Source: Acuticoccus sp039034015
GTDB lineage: Bacteria; Pseudomonadota; Alphaproteobacteria; Rhizobiales; Amorphaceae
Assembly (NCBI GenBank): GCA_039034015.1
Contig: JBCCBM010000001.1
Coordinates: forward strand, 124,001 to 188,000
Reading direction: 5' to 3'
Length of the DNA stretch: 64,000 nt
The number at the start of each line of letters is the position of its first letter. Position 1 is the first letter of the stretch. The notes under the pieces were generated by a model. That model made no database searches. It was not told where the DNA came from and saw only the letters and a program-made list of their open reading frames with translations. Of this stretch, positions 42,916 through 52,596 are shown one piece after another. Both the position numbers and the translations under genes were made by a program.

Positions 42916-43714
42916 GTTTTTCTCCCGGCTTGCGCTGGCGGCTGCGCTCCTCACGGCCGCCGGCCCATCATTCTCCCAATCGGAGCCGGCGCTGGCGGTC
43001 CCTGCCGCGGTCGCGCCGCCGCCGCCGATCGCCATCGGCCTTGCCACCGATGACATGCCGTTTAGCGCGCGCAACCGGTTCGGCGCGCTGGGCGGGTTTG
43101 ATGTGGAGGTGGCGCGCCTTCTTTGCGCCGAGCTTGAGGCGCGCTGCCGCCTCGTGGCGCTCCCGGCGGCGGAGCTTCAGGCCGCACTTTCCGATGGGCG
43201 GGTGGACGCCGTGTTCGCGGCGGGGCGCATTGCGCCCAACACGCTCGCCTCGCGCAGTGTGGCGCAGCTGTTGCCGGCCTTCGTCGTGCCGCGCTCGGCG
43301 GCCGGCGACCTTGAGGGCGGTTTGCCGGGCCGATATGGCGCCGTCATCGGCACGGAAACGCTGGCCGGCCTCAAAGCCCGGTTCGGCCCGCCCAACACCA
43401 TCCTCACCTACGCCTCGCGCGAAGAAATGTGGATCGACCTGTCCCTCGGCCGCCTCGATGGTGTGCTCACCATGGCGGTGGCGGCGCGGCGCGAGTTCTT
43501 AACGACCCCCCTTGGCACGGGCTTTCGCATCCTGCGCGAGGGCGCGGGCCAGGTGGACGGCGTTTCTGAGGACCGGGTGATGATTGTGCCCGAGGGCGCT
43601 GCAAGCCGCCGAGCGACGCTCGAAGCCGCCCTTGCCCGCGTCATGGCCGGCCCGGACTATGCGGAAAGCCTCTCACGGCACCTCACGGGGCTCGCCGCGC
43701 AACCAAACGGTTGA
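42905..43714 (+). CDS. Solute-binding protein, family 3 type (orphan)
   Basis: A 269-residue precursor with signal peptide (IKFFSRLALAAALLTAAGPS). The family-3 core has GLATDDMPFSARNRFGALGG, FDVEVARLLCAELEARCRLV and ALSDGRVDAVFAAGRIAPNT, and ends with LEAALARVMAGPDYAESL. GTG 42905 is preceded by GGGGGAG at about 6 bases and overlaps the first binding-protein gene, so the two are co-translated. Members bind amino acids or act in PQQ-dehydrogenase systems; the ligand is unknown. Confidence 0.83.
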   Translation: MLIKFFSRLALAAALLTAAGPSFSQSEPALAVPAAVAPPPPIAIGLATDDMPFSARNRFGALGGFDVEVARLLCAELEARCRLVALPAAELQAALSDGRVDAVFAAGRIAPNTLASRSVAQLLPAFVVPRSAAGDLEGGLPGRYGAVIGTETLAGLKARFGPPNTILTYASREEMWIDLSLGRLDGVLTMAVAARREFLTTPLGTGFRILREGAGQVDGVSEDRVMIVPEGAASRRATLEAALARVMAGPDYAESLSRHLTGLAAQPNG

Positions 43715-43750
43715 CAGGGGCCGGAACTGTGCCGCCCCAACACCCGTTTC

Positions 43751-43777
43751 CTGATTCGTTCCATGTGAACGAATCAG
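43751..43777. repeat. Hairpin upstream of the Rho-N-domain gene
   Basis: A 10-bp perfect inverted repeat CTGATTCGTT / AACGAATCAG with a 7-base loop lies between the binding-protein stop and the next start. It could terminate the binding-protein transcript or control the following gene, whose ribosome site begins three bases after it. Confidence 0.6.
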
Positions 43778-43791
43778 GGGAGGAGGCGGCG

Positions 43792-44049
43792 ATGGCGGGG
43801 ACACGCGCATCCGTCAAGGACGAAAAGACCTATCGGGCGCTGCGGGATGACGGCGCCAGCAAGGAGAAGGCGGCGCGCATTGCCAACGCCCGCGCCGCCG
43901 GGGACGCACCGGGCAAGGCGGGCGGCAAGGCACCCCCCTACGAGGCGCGCACCCGCGACCGGCTCTATGACGATGCCAAGCGCATTGGCATCAAAGGCCG
44001 CTCCCGCATGACAAAGGCGGAGCTGATTGAGGCGCTGAGACGCCGCTAG
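43792..44049 (+). CDS. Rho-termination-factor N-domain-like small protein
   Basis: An 85-residue basic protein. ATG 43792 is behind GGGGAGGAGG. The C-terminal half, RTRDRLYDDAKRIGIKGRSR followed by MTKAELIEALRRR, has the SAP/Rho-N helix-extended-helix pattern. The N-terminal half (KDEKTYRALRDDGASKEKAA RIANARAAG) resembles that of stress-related small proteins with the same tail. Nucleic-acid binding is likely. The stop overlaps the first base of the 120-bp repeat copy A. Confidence 0.75.
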   Translation: MAGTRASVKDEKTYRALRDDGASKEKAARIANARAAGDAPGKAGGKAPPYEARTRDRLYDDAKRIGIKGRSRMTKAELIEALRRR

Positions 44050-44168
44050 CGCATCGACCGACCTGTTTGAGTGAAACAGGTCGACCCGTTGATGCGCCAG
44101 ATTAAATCGACGCGCGCCTTTTGCCCGATCAGGTTGATCCAACCTGACCGGGCGGCGCTCTGGCGCGC
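44049..44168. repeat. Dispersed double-hairpin repeat, copy A
   Basis: About 120 bases, roughly 90% identical to 54810-54930. Hairpin 1 has arms CGACCTGTTT / AAACAGGTCG (44059-44083). Hairpin 2 has arms CCCGATCAGGTTG / CAACCTGACCGGG (44124-44152) with one mismatch. The block ends GCGGCGCTCT. It begins on the stop codon of the preceding gene. No coding sequence is seen on to 44269. Confidence 0.88.
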
Positions 44169-44269
44169 AGAACCGCCCGCGCCGTTGAGCGACGGGGCGA
44201 GTTGGGGCAAGAAGGGCGCGCCGGCGCCCCCGCCGGGCCTCTGATGATGCCGAGCGGACGCCCCACCCC

Positions 44270-45148
44270 ATGCCCGAGTTCGATCCCGCCTACGGCCGCG
44301 CCGTCCCCGTTGCCCCGGGCGTTGTGCGGGTGACGGCGCCGAACCCCGGGCCATTCACGGGCGCCGGCACCAACAGCTACATCATTGGCGACGCGCGCCC
44401 CATGGTGCTCGACCCCGGGCCCGATGACCCGGCGCATCACCGCGCGCTGCTGGCCGCGATCGCCGGGCGGCCGGTGAGCCACATTCTGATCAGCCACACC
44501 CACCGCGACCATGTGGATGGCCTCCCCGCGCTCGCCGCCGCCCTTGATGCGCCAACGGTGGGCGAGGGGCCCCACCGGGAGGCCCGCCCGCTCTGTGAGG
44601 GGGAGACAAACCCGTTCCTTTATGCCGCTGATCTCAAGTTCCGGCCCGACATTGTGGTCGGCGATGGCGACACGGTCGGGAACGGGGAGGTGGCGCTCAC
44701 CGCCTTCGCAACCCCCGGCCACACGGCGAACCACCTTGCCTTCGGCTTTGGTGACCTGTGCTTTTCGGGCGACCATGTGATGGGCTGGTCCACCACCGTG
44801 ATTGCCCCGCCCGATGGCGCCATGCGCCCCTATCTTGCCTCGCTCGACCGTCTCCTCGCGGTCAAACACACCCGCTATTTCCCCGGCCACGGCCAGGCGA
44901 TCGAAGACCCGCACGCCGCCGTCACCGCCATGCGCGGCCACCGTCTGATGCGCGAGCGGGCAATCCGCGAGCGGGTCGCCGAGGGCGATCGCACAGTGGC
45001 CGCCATCGTCGACCGGCTTTATGTGGGGCTCGACCCGCGGCTGAAGGGCGCTGCCGGCCTCTCGGTCTTGGCGCACCTTGAAAAGCTTGCCGAGGACGGC
45101 GCCGTCGCCGCGCAGGGGTTCGGCACATCCGCCCTCTGGACCATTTGA
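44270..45148 (+). CDS. MBL-fold metallo-hydrolase, LACTB2-like
   Basis: A 292-residue metallo-beta-lactamase-fold protein. It shows GAGTNSYIIGDARPMVLDPG, the metal motif SHTHRDHVDGLPALAAAL, the third His in FATPGHTANHLAFGFGD, and the bridging Asp in FSGDHVMGWSTTVI. A C-terminal winged-helix-like region starts near DRTVAAIVDRLYVGLDP, as in LACTB2/hydroxyacylglutathione-hydrolase-like proteins. The substrate may be a thioester or RNA and is not decidable here. Confidence 0.85.
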   Translation: MPEFDPAYGRAVPVAPGVVRVTAPNPGPFTGAGTNSYIIGDARPMVLDPGPDDPAHHRALLAAIAGRPVSHILISHTHRDHVDGLPALAAALDAPTVGEGPHREARPLCEGETNPFLYAADLKFRPDIVVGDGDTVGNGEVALTAFATPGHTANHLAFGFGDLCFSGDHVMGWSTTVIAPPDGAMRPYLASLDRLLAVKHTRYFPGHGQAIEDPHAAVTAMRGHRLMRERAIRERVAEGDRTVAAIVDRLYVGLDPRLKGAAGLSVLAHLEKLAEDGAVAAQGFGTSALWTI

Positions 45149-45165
45149 CGCCACCGAGAGCCCCC

Positions 45166-45477
45166 ATGATCCGCCACATCGTCCTCACAAAATTCAAGCC
45201 TGGCACCGGCGAAGACACGATTGCAAAGATCTACGCCGGCCTTGCCGCGGTGACCGACCGTCTCCCCGGCGCGCACAATTTTACGGGCGGGCGGTCCGAA
45301 AGCCCCGAGCGCATCGAGCGCGGCTATGGCCACGGCTTCGTCATCGACTTTGACAGTTGGGACGCCCTCAAAACCTACAGCGACGACGAAGAACACAAAG
45401 CGTTCGGCGCGCAACTGGTGGCGAACGCTGTGGGTGGGATCGACGGGATCTTGGTGCTCGACATCAACGTCGGCTAA
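45166..45477 (+). CDS. Dabb family (stress-responsive A/B barrel) protein
   Basis: A 103-residue dimeric alpha/beta-barrel protein. IRHIVLTKFKPGTGEDTIAK at the start, then GLAAVTDRLPGAHNFTGGRS, ERGYGHGFVIDFDSWDALKT and HKAFGAQLVANAVGGIDGIL are typical of the Dabb family. It follows the MBL gene by 17 bases, likely as an operon. Its stop overlaps that of convergent argB by four bases. The ligand is unknown. Confidence 0.86.
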   Translation: MIRHIVLTKFKPGTGEDTIAKIYAGLAAVTDRLPGAHNFTGGRSESPERIERGYGHGFVIDFDSWDALKTYSDDEEHKAFGAQLVANAVGGIDGILVLDINVG

Positions 45478-46379
45478 CGCGTCAAAAGCGTCCCCGCGCC
45501 GGCCTCGGTGAAGAGTTCCAGGAGCACCGCGTGGGGCGTTTTCCCGTTCAGGATCACAACGCCTTCCACCCCGCGCTCCAGCGCGTCGATGCATGTCTCC
45601 ACCTTGGGCACCATGCCGCCGGAGATGACGCCGGACGCCATCAACCGCCGCGCCTCCGCCACCGACAGCTCCTTGATGAGCTTGCCCTCAGCGTCGAGCA
45701 CGCCGTCCACATCCGTCAGAAACAGAAGGCGCATCGCGCCCAGCGCGCCGGCAATGGCGCCGGCAAAGGTGTCGGCGTTGACATTATACGTTTCGCCATC
45801 GGTGCCCGAGGCCACCGGTGCGATGACGGGGACGATCTCCTGCCGCGTCAACACGTCGATCACATCGCGCCGCACCTCCACAGGCTCGCCCACAAAGCCA
45901 AGGTCGATCACTTGTTCGATGCGGCTGTCCGGGTCGACGGTGGTGCGCTTCAAAGGTTCGGCGAGCACCATGCGCCCGTCCTTGCCGCAAAGGCCCACCG
46001 CCCGGCCCCCCGCCGCATTGATGGTCGACACGATGTCTTTGTTGATGGCGCCGGCGAGCACCATTTCCACCACCTCGACCGTTGCCCGGTCGGTGACGCG
46101 AAGCCCATCGCGAAACTCTGACACAATGCCAAGCCGCGTCAGCATTTTTCCGATCTGCGGGCCGCCGCCATGGACCACCACCGCGTTGATGCCGGAAAGC
46201 GTCAACAGCGTGATGTCCTCGGCAAAATCCTTGGCAAGTTCTGGGTCGCCCATGGCGTGCCCGCCGTATTTTACGACAATGGTCTTGTCGTCGTAGCGCA
46301 GCATGTAGGGGAGCGTGGTCGCGATGATCTCGGCCCGCAGCGGGGCGTCGGCAATGGCGTCTTTGGCGTCGTCAGTCAT
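45474..46379 (-). CDS. argB: Acetylglutamate kinase
   Basis: Phosphorylates N-acetylglutamate in arginine synthesis. The 301-residue amino-acid kinase has IVVKYGGHAMGDPELAKDFA, VVVHGGGPQIGKMLTRLGIV, GLRVTDRATVEVVEMVLAG, NADTFAGAIAGALGAMRL and SGGMVPKVETCIDALERGVE. The N-terminal extension with LPYMLRYDDKT is that of arginine-inhibitable ArgB. The gene stands alone among unrelated neighbours. Confidence 0.96.
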   Translation of the reverse strand: MTDDAKDAIADAPLRAEIIATTLPYMLRYDDKTIVVKYGGHAMGDPELAKDFAEDITLLTLSGINAVVVHGGGPQIGKMLTRLGIVSEFRDGLRVTDRATVEVVEMVLAGAINKDIVSTINAAGGRAVGLCGKDGRMVLAEPLKRTTVDPDSRIEQVIDLGFVGEPVEVRRDVIDVLTRQEIVPVIAPVASGTDGETYNVNADTFAGAIAGALGAMRLLFLTDVDGVLDAEGKLIKELSVAEARRLMASGVISGGMVPKVETCIDALERGVEGVVILNGKTPHAVLLELFTEAGAGTLLTR

Positions 46380-46400
46380 GGCGCCCGCTTTACGCGATCC

Positions 46401-47390
46401 TCACTCGGCCGGAAACAGGATCGGGTTCAGAAACCGCGCCAAATCCGCGTTCGACTGGCGCCGCACCGCTTCGTCCCGCCCAATCAGATAACCCTCACGG
46501 TTGGCGCAAAGGGCAAGCATCGCGGTGCGCGCCACCGGACCATCCATCACGAAGAACGAGTTTTCGTCCCGCGCGGCGCCATCGCGGCCAACCCGAAAGC
46601 GGCAATCGGCAATGTGGGTGGGCGCGCGCCAGCGGCGGCTCCCCCCGTCCCACCGGTGCATGGCGTCATAGCGCGCAATCTCCACCCGCGAGCCCCCACG
46701 GCGAAGGTCGTCCGCCGTTGCAAGGCAGGCCTCCGGATCCATGATCGCGTCCCGATCGCCCCACAGCATCATCACCGGGGCGCCGGTGGTGGAGACATCC
46801 TCAAAGCGCGCAATGCAGGGCCCATAAAACGCAACGTGGGCGGCAAAGGGCGTTGCGCCAAACGTCTCGACCACCTGGGCGTAGGCGGCGTAGGTCGCGC
46901 TCATCCCGCCATAGGAAAAGCCGATGAGGGCGATGCGGTCGCCATCGATCTCGGGCATGGCGGCAAGGGCGTCGCGCACGGCGAAGGCGTCCGCAAGGGC
47001 CATCGCCTCGGTGGTCTTGATGAGCCGCTCCACAAAGCCGCCGCCGTTGCGGGCGCGGAAAATGTCAATGACGGCGACCGCAATGCCCTGGGCGGCGAAC
47101 TCACGCGCATAGCGCCCCTCGCGCGCCCCGCTCACCCCGCCGGCCCCGTGGAGGAGGATCACCGCCGGCCCCGGCCGCGAAGCGCGCGCCCCCACCGCGG
47201 GCGTGAAGGTGACGTGGGCTTCCGTTGGCGGCGGGTTGCCGGCGGCCTCATAAAGCGTGAAGGGGCTGGCGCTCATCACCGAAAGCCGCTCGCCGCGCAC
47301 GCCGGCGGTCGGCCATTCGCCGCTCTCGTCGAGCATGGCAAGGGCGGGGGCGGCAAGCACCAGGAGGGCGGCAACGAGGAGGGCGCGCAT
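46401..47390 (-). CDS. Secreted dienelactone-hydrolase-like alpha/beta hydrolase
   Basis: A 329-residue precursor. The signal peptide is RALLVAALLVLAAPALA, then an alpha/beta-hydrolase fold with oxyanion segment AVILLHGAGGVSGAREGRYA, nucleophile elbow GFSYGG (Ser), acid in MLWGDRDAIMDPEACLA and a His in YDAMHRWDGG. It lacks the Cys nucleophile of classical dienelactone hydrolase, so it is better called a DLH-like esterase. It is divergent from the protease gene at 47545 and may share no operon with argB. Confidence 0.82.
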   Translation of the reverse strand: MRALLVAALLVLAAPALAMLDESGEWPTAGVRGERLSVMSASPFTLYEAAGNPPPTEAHVTFTPAVGARASRPGPAVILLHGAGGVSGAREGRYAREFAAQGIAVAVIDIFRARNGGGFVERLIKTTEAMALADAFAVRDALAAMPEIDGDRIALIGFSYGGMSATYAAYAQVVETFGATPFAAHVAFYGPCIARFEDVSTTGAPVMMLWGDRDAIMDPEACLATADDLRRGGSRVEIARYDAMHRWDGGSRRWRAPTHIADCRFRVGRDGAARDENSFFVMDGPVARTAMLALCANREGYLIGRDEAVRRQSNADLARFLNPILFPAE

Positions 47391-47544
47391 GGGAAAGGTC
47401 TCCGTGGCGCGGCAGGGCGCCGATGGCACCGTTATGGCGTAAAAACCCCCCGGCGCCAGGGCAACCGGCTGTGTGTCACGGGGAGTTTGCCTTGCGCGGC
47501 GGCGGCAGCACGCCCATTCTGCAGGGAACCGTGCGAGGTCGCCC

Positions 47545-48887
47545 ATGCGTTTGTTGCTGCTCTTTGCCCTCCTGATGCCGGCCGTTGCCGCCGCGCAGGA
47601 GGTGCCGTCCTCAAGGGCCGAAATCACGCTCTCCTTCGCCCCGGTGGTGAAGACGGCGGCCCCCGCAGTGGTGAACGTCCACGCCGCGGACGCCAAGCGC
47701 CCCGCCAACGACCCCATGGAGCGCTTCTTCCGCCGCCGCCAACGCCGCGGCTCGGCGCTGGGCTCGGGCGTCATCGTCGACCCCTCCGGCCTTGTCGTCA
47801 CCAACGCCCATGTGGTGGGCGACATGCGCGAAATTCGCGTCAGCTTTAACGACCGGCGCGAGTACCAAGCCGCGCTCCTCCTGAAGGACGAGCGCACCGA
47901 CCTTGCCGTCCTCAAGATCGACGCGCCGGGCCCCTTCCCGCATGTGACCTTCGGCAACCCGTCTGCCATGGAGGTGGGCGACATTGTGCTTGCCATCGGC
48001 AACCCCTTTGGCGTTGGCCAAACGGTCACCCAGGGGATTGTGTCGGCCGTTGCGCGCACGCAGGTGGGCGTTGCCGACTATCGCTTCTTCATCCAGACCG
48101 ATGCTGCCATCAACCCCGGCAACTCCGGCGGCGCGCTCATCGACATGGGCGGCACGCTGGTGGGCATCAACACCGCGATTTACAGCCGCTCCGGCGGCTC
48201 CATCGGCATCGGCTTTGCGATCCCGGTGGACATGGTGCGCCTTGTGGTGGCGAGCGCCATGGAGGGCCGCAGCGTCCAGCGGCCGTGGTTTGGCGCGCGG
48301 CTCCAGTCCATGGACCGTGACCTTGCCCGCCAATATGGCCTCGACCGCCCCGTCGGCGCCCTCATCGTGAATGTCTATGCCGACAGTCCCGCCCGCCGCG
48401 CCGGCCTCAAGGTGGGGGACATCATCACCACCCTGGACGGCAACGCGGTGAACGATCACGACACCTTTGGCTACCTCTTTGCCACCCGCGGCACCTCCGG
48501 CACCACGGCCATTGAGGTTCTGCGCGGCGGCAAGGCGACCACCTTTGATGTTGCGCTTGAAACCCCGCCCGAAACCGTGCGCCGGGACGCGCGTCGCATT
48601 GCCGGCCGCTCGCCCTTTGCCGGCGCCATCGCCATGAACATGTCGCCCAAGGTGAACGATGAATTGGGGCTCGAACTCTCCGCGCGGGGTGTGGCCATTG
48701 CGCGGGTGGATCGCGCTTCGGTTGCCCAGCGGGTGGGCCTTCGCCAGGGCGACATCATCCGCGAGGTGAACGGCTACACCATCGACAGCACCGAGCGGCT
48801 GGAGGCGATCCTCAAGCGCCGCGCCCGCTTTTGGGACATCATCCTGGAGCGGGGCGGGGAGCAGCTCAGCCTCGTCCTTGGCGGCTG

Positions 48888-48888
<1 letters not shown>
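47545..48888 (+). CDS. DegP/HtrA-type periplasmic serine protease
   Basis: A 447-residue envelope protease/chaperone. After a signal peptide (RLLLLFALLMPAVAAAQ) the trypsin-like domain shows the triad His in VVTNAHVVGD, Asp in KDERTDLAVLKID and Ser in INPGNSGGALID. Two PDZ domains follow (NVYADSPARRAGLKVGDIIT and ASVAQRVGLRQGDIIREVNG). The length is nearer DegQ/DegP-like proteases of the family. rarA starts on its stop codon (TGATG). Confidence 0.93.
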
Positions 48889-50204
<1,316 letters not shown>

Positions 50205-50207
50205 CCG

Positions 50208-50969
50208 ATGGACCATCTCGCCGCGTTTTTGGCGCTCTGGGCGCTTGTCTACGTCATCACCCTTGGCGCGTATCTGGGCTTTGGCGTCCTCTTCCAGTGG
50301 TATGCGCACCGCCACCCGGAGCGGCGCATTCAGGCGCGCCGCCGGGGCGAGAAGCGCAAGTGGAAAGAGATCCGGCAGTCCGCCTGGTCGCTGACGGCCA
50401 CCTGCTTTTGCCTCGCAGGCGGGCTTTACGCCCAGTCCCAAGGGTGGACGCTGGTCGCCCCGCTCGACCTCACCTGGTGGTCGTTCATTCTGATGTTCGC
50501 CGTCTCCATCGTCGCGTTCGACGCCTGGTTTTACTGGGGTCACCGGCTGATGCACTGGGGGCCGTTCTATAAACACCACCAGTATCACCACCGCTCCGTC
50601 GCGCCGACCGTATGGTCCAACTATTCCGACACCATGGTCGACGCGTTTGTCATGCAATCCTACTATCTCTGGGCGCCGCTCATCTTGCCGATCCCGCCGC
50701 AAGTGTTGATTGCCCACCGCGTCTACGATCATTTTAACGGCATGATCGGCCATTCCGGCTTCGAATTTGCGGCCTCAAAGTGGACGCGCATCCCATCGCC
50801 CATGGTGTGCACGTTGTTCCACGACCAGCACCACGCCCACTTCAACACCAACTACGCCAACTTCTTCTCCTTCTGGGACCGCGTGATGGGCACGCTCGAC
50901 AAGGACTATGACACCGGCGTCACCCGGTGGAGCACGCCCAAAGAGCCCGAGGGTGAGCGCGTGACGTGA
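50208..50969 (+). CDS. Sterol desaturase/fatty-acid hydroxylase superfamily protein
   Basis: A 253-residue di-iron membrane enzyme with three to four TM segments. The histidine clusters are HRLMH, HQYHHRS and HDQHHAHF, with a further His in the HSGFEF region, matching the C-5 sterol desaturase-type hydroxylase fold. The substrate could be a lipid or, in a phototroph, a carotenoid; nothing decides this. It begins four bases after rarA, and crcB overlaps its stop by four bases. Confidence 0.85.
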   Translation: MDHLAAFLALWALVYVITLGAYLGFGVLFQWYAHRHPERRIQARRRGEKRKWKEIRQSAWSLTATCFCLAGGLYAQSQGWTLVAPLDLTWWSFILMFAVSIVAFDAWFYWGHRLMHWGPFYKHHQYHHRSVAPTVWSNYSDTMVDAFVMQSYYLWAPLILPIPPQVLIAHRVYDHFNGMIGHSGFEFAASKWTRIPSPMVCTLFHDQHHAHFNTNYANFFSFWDRVMGTLDKDYDTGVTRWSTPKEPEGERVT

Positions 50970-51352
50970 GCGCGCTCGCCCCCAGCGCCCTTACCCTTAG
51001 CGCCCTCGTGATGGCCGGCGGCGCGCTGGGGGCCCTGTCACGCTTTTGGCTCTCGGTGGGCTTTACCGCAACGTTCGGCACCCACCTCCCGGTCGCAACC
51101 TTTGTGGCCAATGTGGTGGGGAGCGCAGCCATCGGCGTGCTCGCGGGCCTCGCGCTCGGCAAAGGGTTTTCGGCCTTTCTGATCGTCGGCCTCTTGGGCG
51201 GCTTCACCACCTTCTCCGCCTTTTCGCTGGAAACGGTGCGCATGATGGAGGAGGGCAGAGCCTTTACCGCCGCCACGTACGCCGCCGCGAGCGCCATCGT
51301 GTCCATCGCAGCGGCGGGCGCCGGCCTTGCCATTGGCCGCGCTGCCCAGTGA
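50966..51352 (+). CDS. crcB: Fluoride efflux transporter CrcB/FluC
   Basis: A small four-TM fluoride channel of 128 residues. It has MAGGALGALSRFWLSVGF, VATFVANVVGSAAIGVLAGL and the pore motif GGFTTFSAFSLETVRM with its phenylalanines. The GTG start overlaps the preceding stop, and its own stop overlaps the next start (GTGA), so three genes are chained. No fluoride riboswitch is possible at this coupled start. Confidence 0.93.
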   Translation: MSALAPSALTLSALVMAGGALGALSRFWLSVGFTATFGTHLPVATFVANVVGSAAIGVLAGLALGKGFSAFLIVGLLGGFTTFSAFSLETVRMMEEGRAFTAATYAAASAIVSIAAAGAGLAIGRAAQ

Positions 51353-52293
51353 CGACCCGCAAAGTCCAACACCTTGCCGTCGATGACGACGATGGCGGCA
51401 TGCGCCTCGACCGTTGGCTGCGACAACGTTTTCCGGACGTTCCCTTGGGCGCGCTCTCAAAGGCGGTGCGCACCGGCCAAGTGCGGGTGGATGGCGGCCG
51501 CGCCAAGATGGAAACCCGCCTCACCGCCGGCCAAACCGTTCGCCTTCCGCCGATCGCGCCCACCGGCCGCAGCGCGCCTGTCGCCAGTGGCGATGCCGCC
51601 GCGCTCGACGCCATGACGCTCCACCGGGACGATCATGTGGCCGTCCTCAACAAGCCGTTCGGCCTTGCGGTCCAGGGCGGGTCGGGCGTCTCGCGCCATG
51701 TGGACGGCATGCTGGAGGCCTGGCGCGACCGGAAGGGCCGCAAACCACGCCTCGTTCACCGCCTCGACAGGGACACCACCGGCGTCCTGCTGGTGGCGCT
51801 CACCCGCTCTGCCGCCGCATCCCTCTCCGAAGCGTTTAAGGGCCGCGAGACCGAAAAGAGCTATCTCGCCGTCACGCGAGGCCACCCCACCCCACCCGAG
51901 GGCCGCCTCGCGACGTGGCTTGCCAGGGACCCGCAGGATGGCGAGCGCATGGCCGTCTTCCCCCAAAAGACAAAGGAAACCCAGCGCGCCACGACCCTTT
52001 ATGAAACGCTGGACACATCCGGCCAATTCGCGCTTCTCGCCCTCACGCCGGTGACCGGTCGCACGCACCAGTTGCGTGTGCACTGCACCCACATGGGCTG
52101 CCCCATCCTGGGCGACCCCCGCTATTTCAACGTCCAGAACTGGGATCTTCCGGGGGGCCTGCAAAACCGCCTGCACCTTCACGCGCGGCGCATCGTCATC
52201 CCCCACCCCGCCGGCGGCACCTTGGACATCAGCGCCCCACCGCCACCCCACATCACCCAAACCCTCAACGTCCTAGGGCTCCAGGGCGTCTGA
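51349..52293 (+). CDS. RluA-family 23S rRNA pseudouridine synthase
   Basis: A 314-residue RluC/RluD-like enzyme. The N-terminal S4 RNA-binding domain reads RLDRWLRQRFPDVPLGALSK, then the synthase domain with the catalytic Asp in HRLDRDTTGVLLVA and the end motif LTPVTGRTHQLRVHCTHMG. The position pattern suits RluC (U955/2504/2580), but RluD cannot be excluded. GTG 51349 is set by the four-base overlap with crcB. The four-hairpin cluster follows its stop. Confidence 0.9.
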   Translation: MTTRKVQHLAVDDDDGGMRLDRWLRQRFPDVPLGALSKAVRTGQVRVDGGRAKMETRLTAGQTVRLPPIAPTGRSAPVASGDAAALDAMTLHRDDHVAVLNKPFGLAVQGGSGVSRHVDGMLEAWRDRKGRKPRLVHRLDRDTTGVLLVALTRSAAASLSEAFKGRETEKSYLAVTRGHPTPPEGRLATWLARDPQDGERMAVFPQKTKETQRATTLYETLDTSGQFALLALTPVTGRTHQLRVHCTHMGCPILGDPRYFNVQNWDLPGGLQNRLHLHARRIVIPHPAGGTLDISAPPPPHITQTLNVLGLQGV

Positions 52294-52596
52294 GAGGGTG
52301 AAACACCCACCCCCACACTTCCTCTGGTGAGACGAGAGACGCGACCTTCCGCTCAAACCCGCTTGGCGGGTTTGAGCGTCCTTTGGTGCGCAACTGGCCA
52401 ACAGGCCAGTTGCGTCGAGCCGACACACTCAGAAGCTCTTGGAGACGAATGAGGGCCAAGGCCACCAAAGTCGGCTGTTGCCGACTTTGGCATCAAAGAA
52501 CGCCGGCAATTATGCCGGCGGAGCGAAGCGTGCCTTGAGGCGTCATCCTCTCCACGAGAGAATAGAACGAGGTGGGAGAGGCTTGGCACCCAGGGG
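52294..52596. other. Intergenic region with four hairpins
   Basis: This 303-base gap between the pseudouridine synthase and convergent pdxH has no coding frame of note. Its content is the hairpin cluster at 52350-52520, described separately, with unstructured flanks of about 56 and 76 bases. Confidence 0.7.
52350..52520. repeat. Cluster of four perfect hairpins
   Basis: H1 52350-52378 has 13-bp arms (CGCTCAAACCCGC) and loop TTG. H2 52389-52414 has 11-bp arms (CGCAACTGGCC) and loop AACA. H3 52465-52490 has 11-bp arms (CCAAAGTCGGC) and loop TGTT. H4 52501-52520 has 7-bp arms (CGCCGGC) and loop AATTAT. The H1-H2 and H3-H4 gaps are both 10 bases and are inverted relatives (TCCTTTGGTG versus CATCAAAGAA reversed), while H2-H3 is 50. 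The loops of H2 and H3 are complementary. This two-fold layout is not that of a simple terminator. Confidence 0.85.

Noticed and set aside
51349..52293. Fluoride riboswitch linked to crcB
   Set aside because: crcB starts inside the previous gene by a four-base overlap, leaving no leader.
52350..52520. CRISPR array
   Set aside because: The stems differ in sequence and there are no repeated units with spacers.
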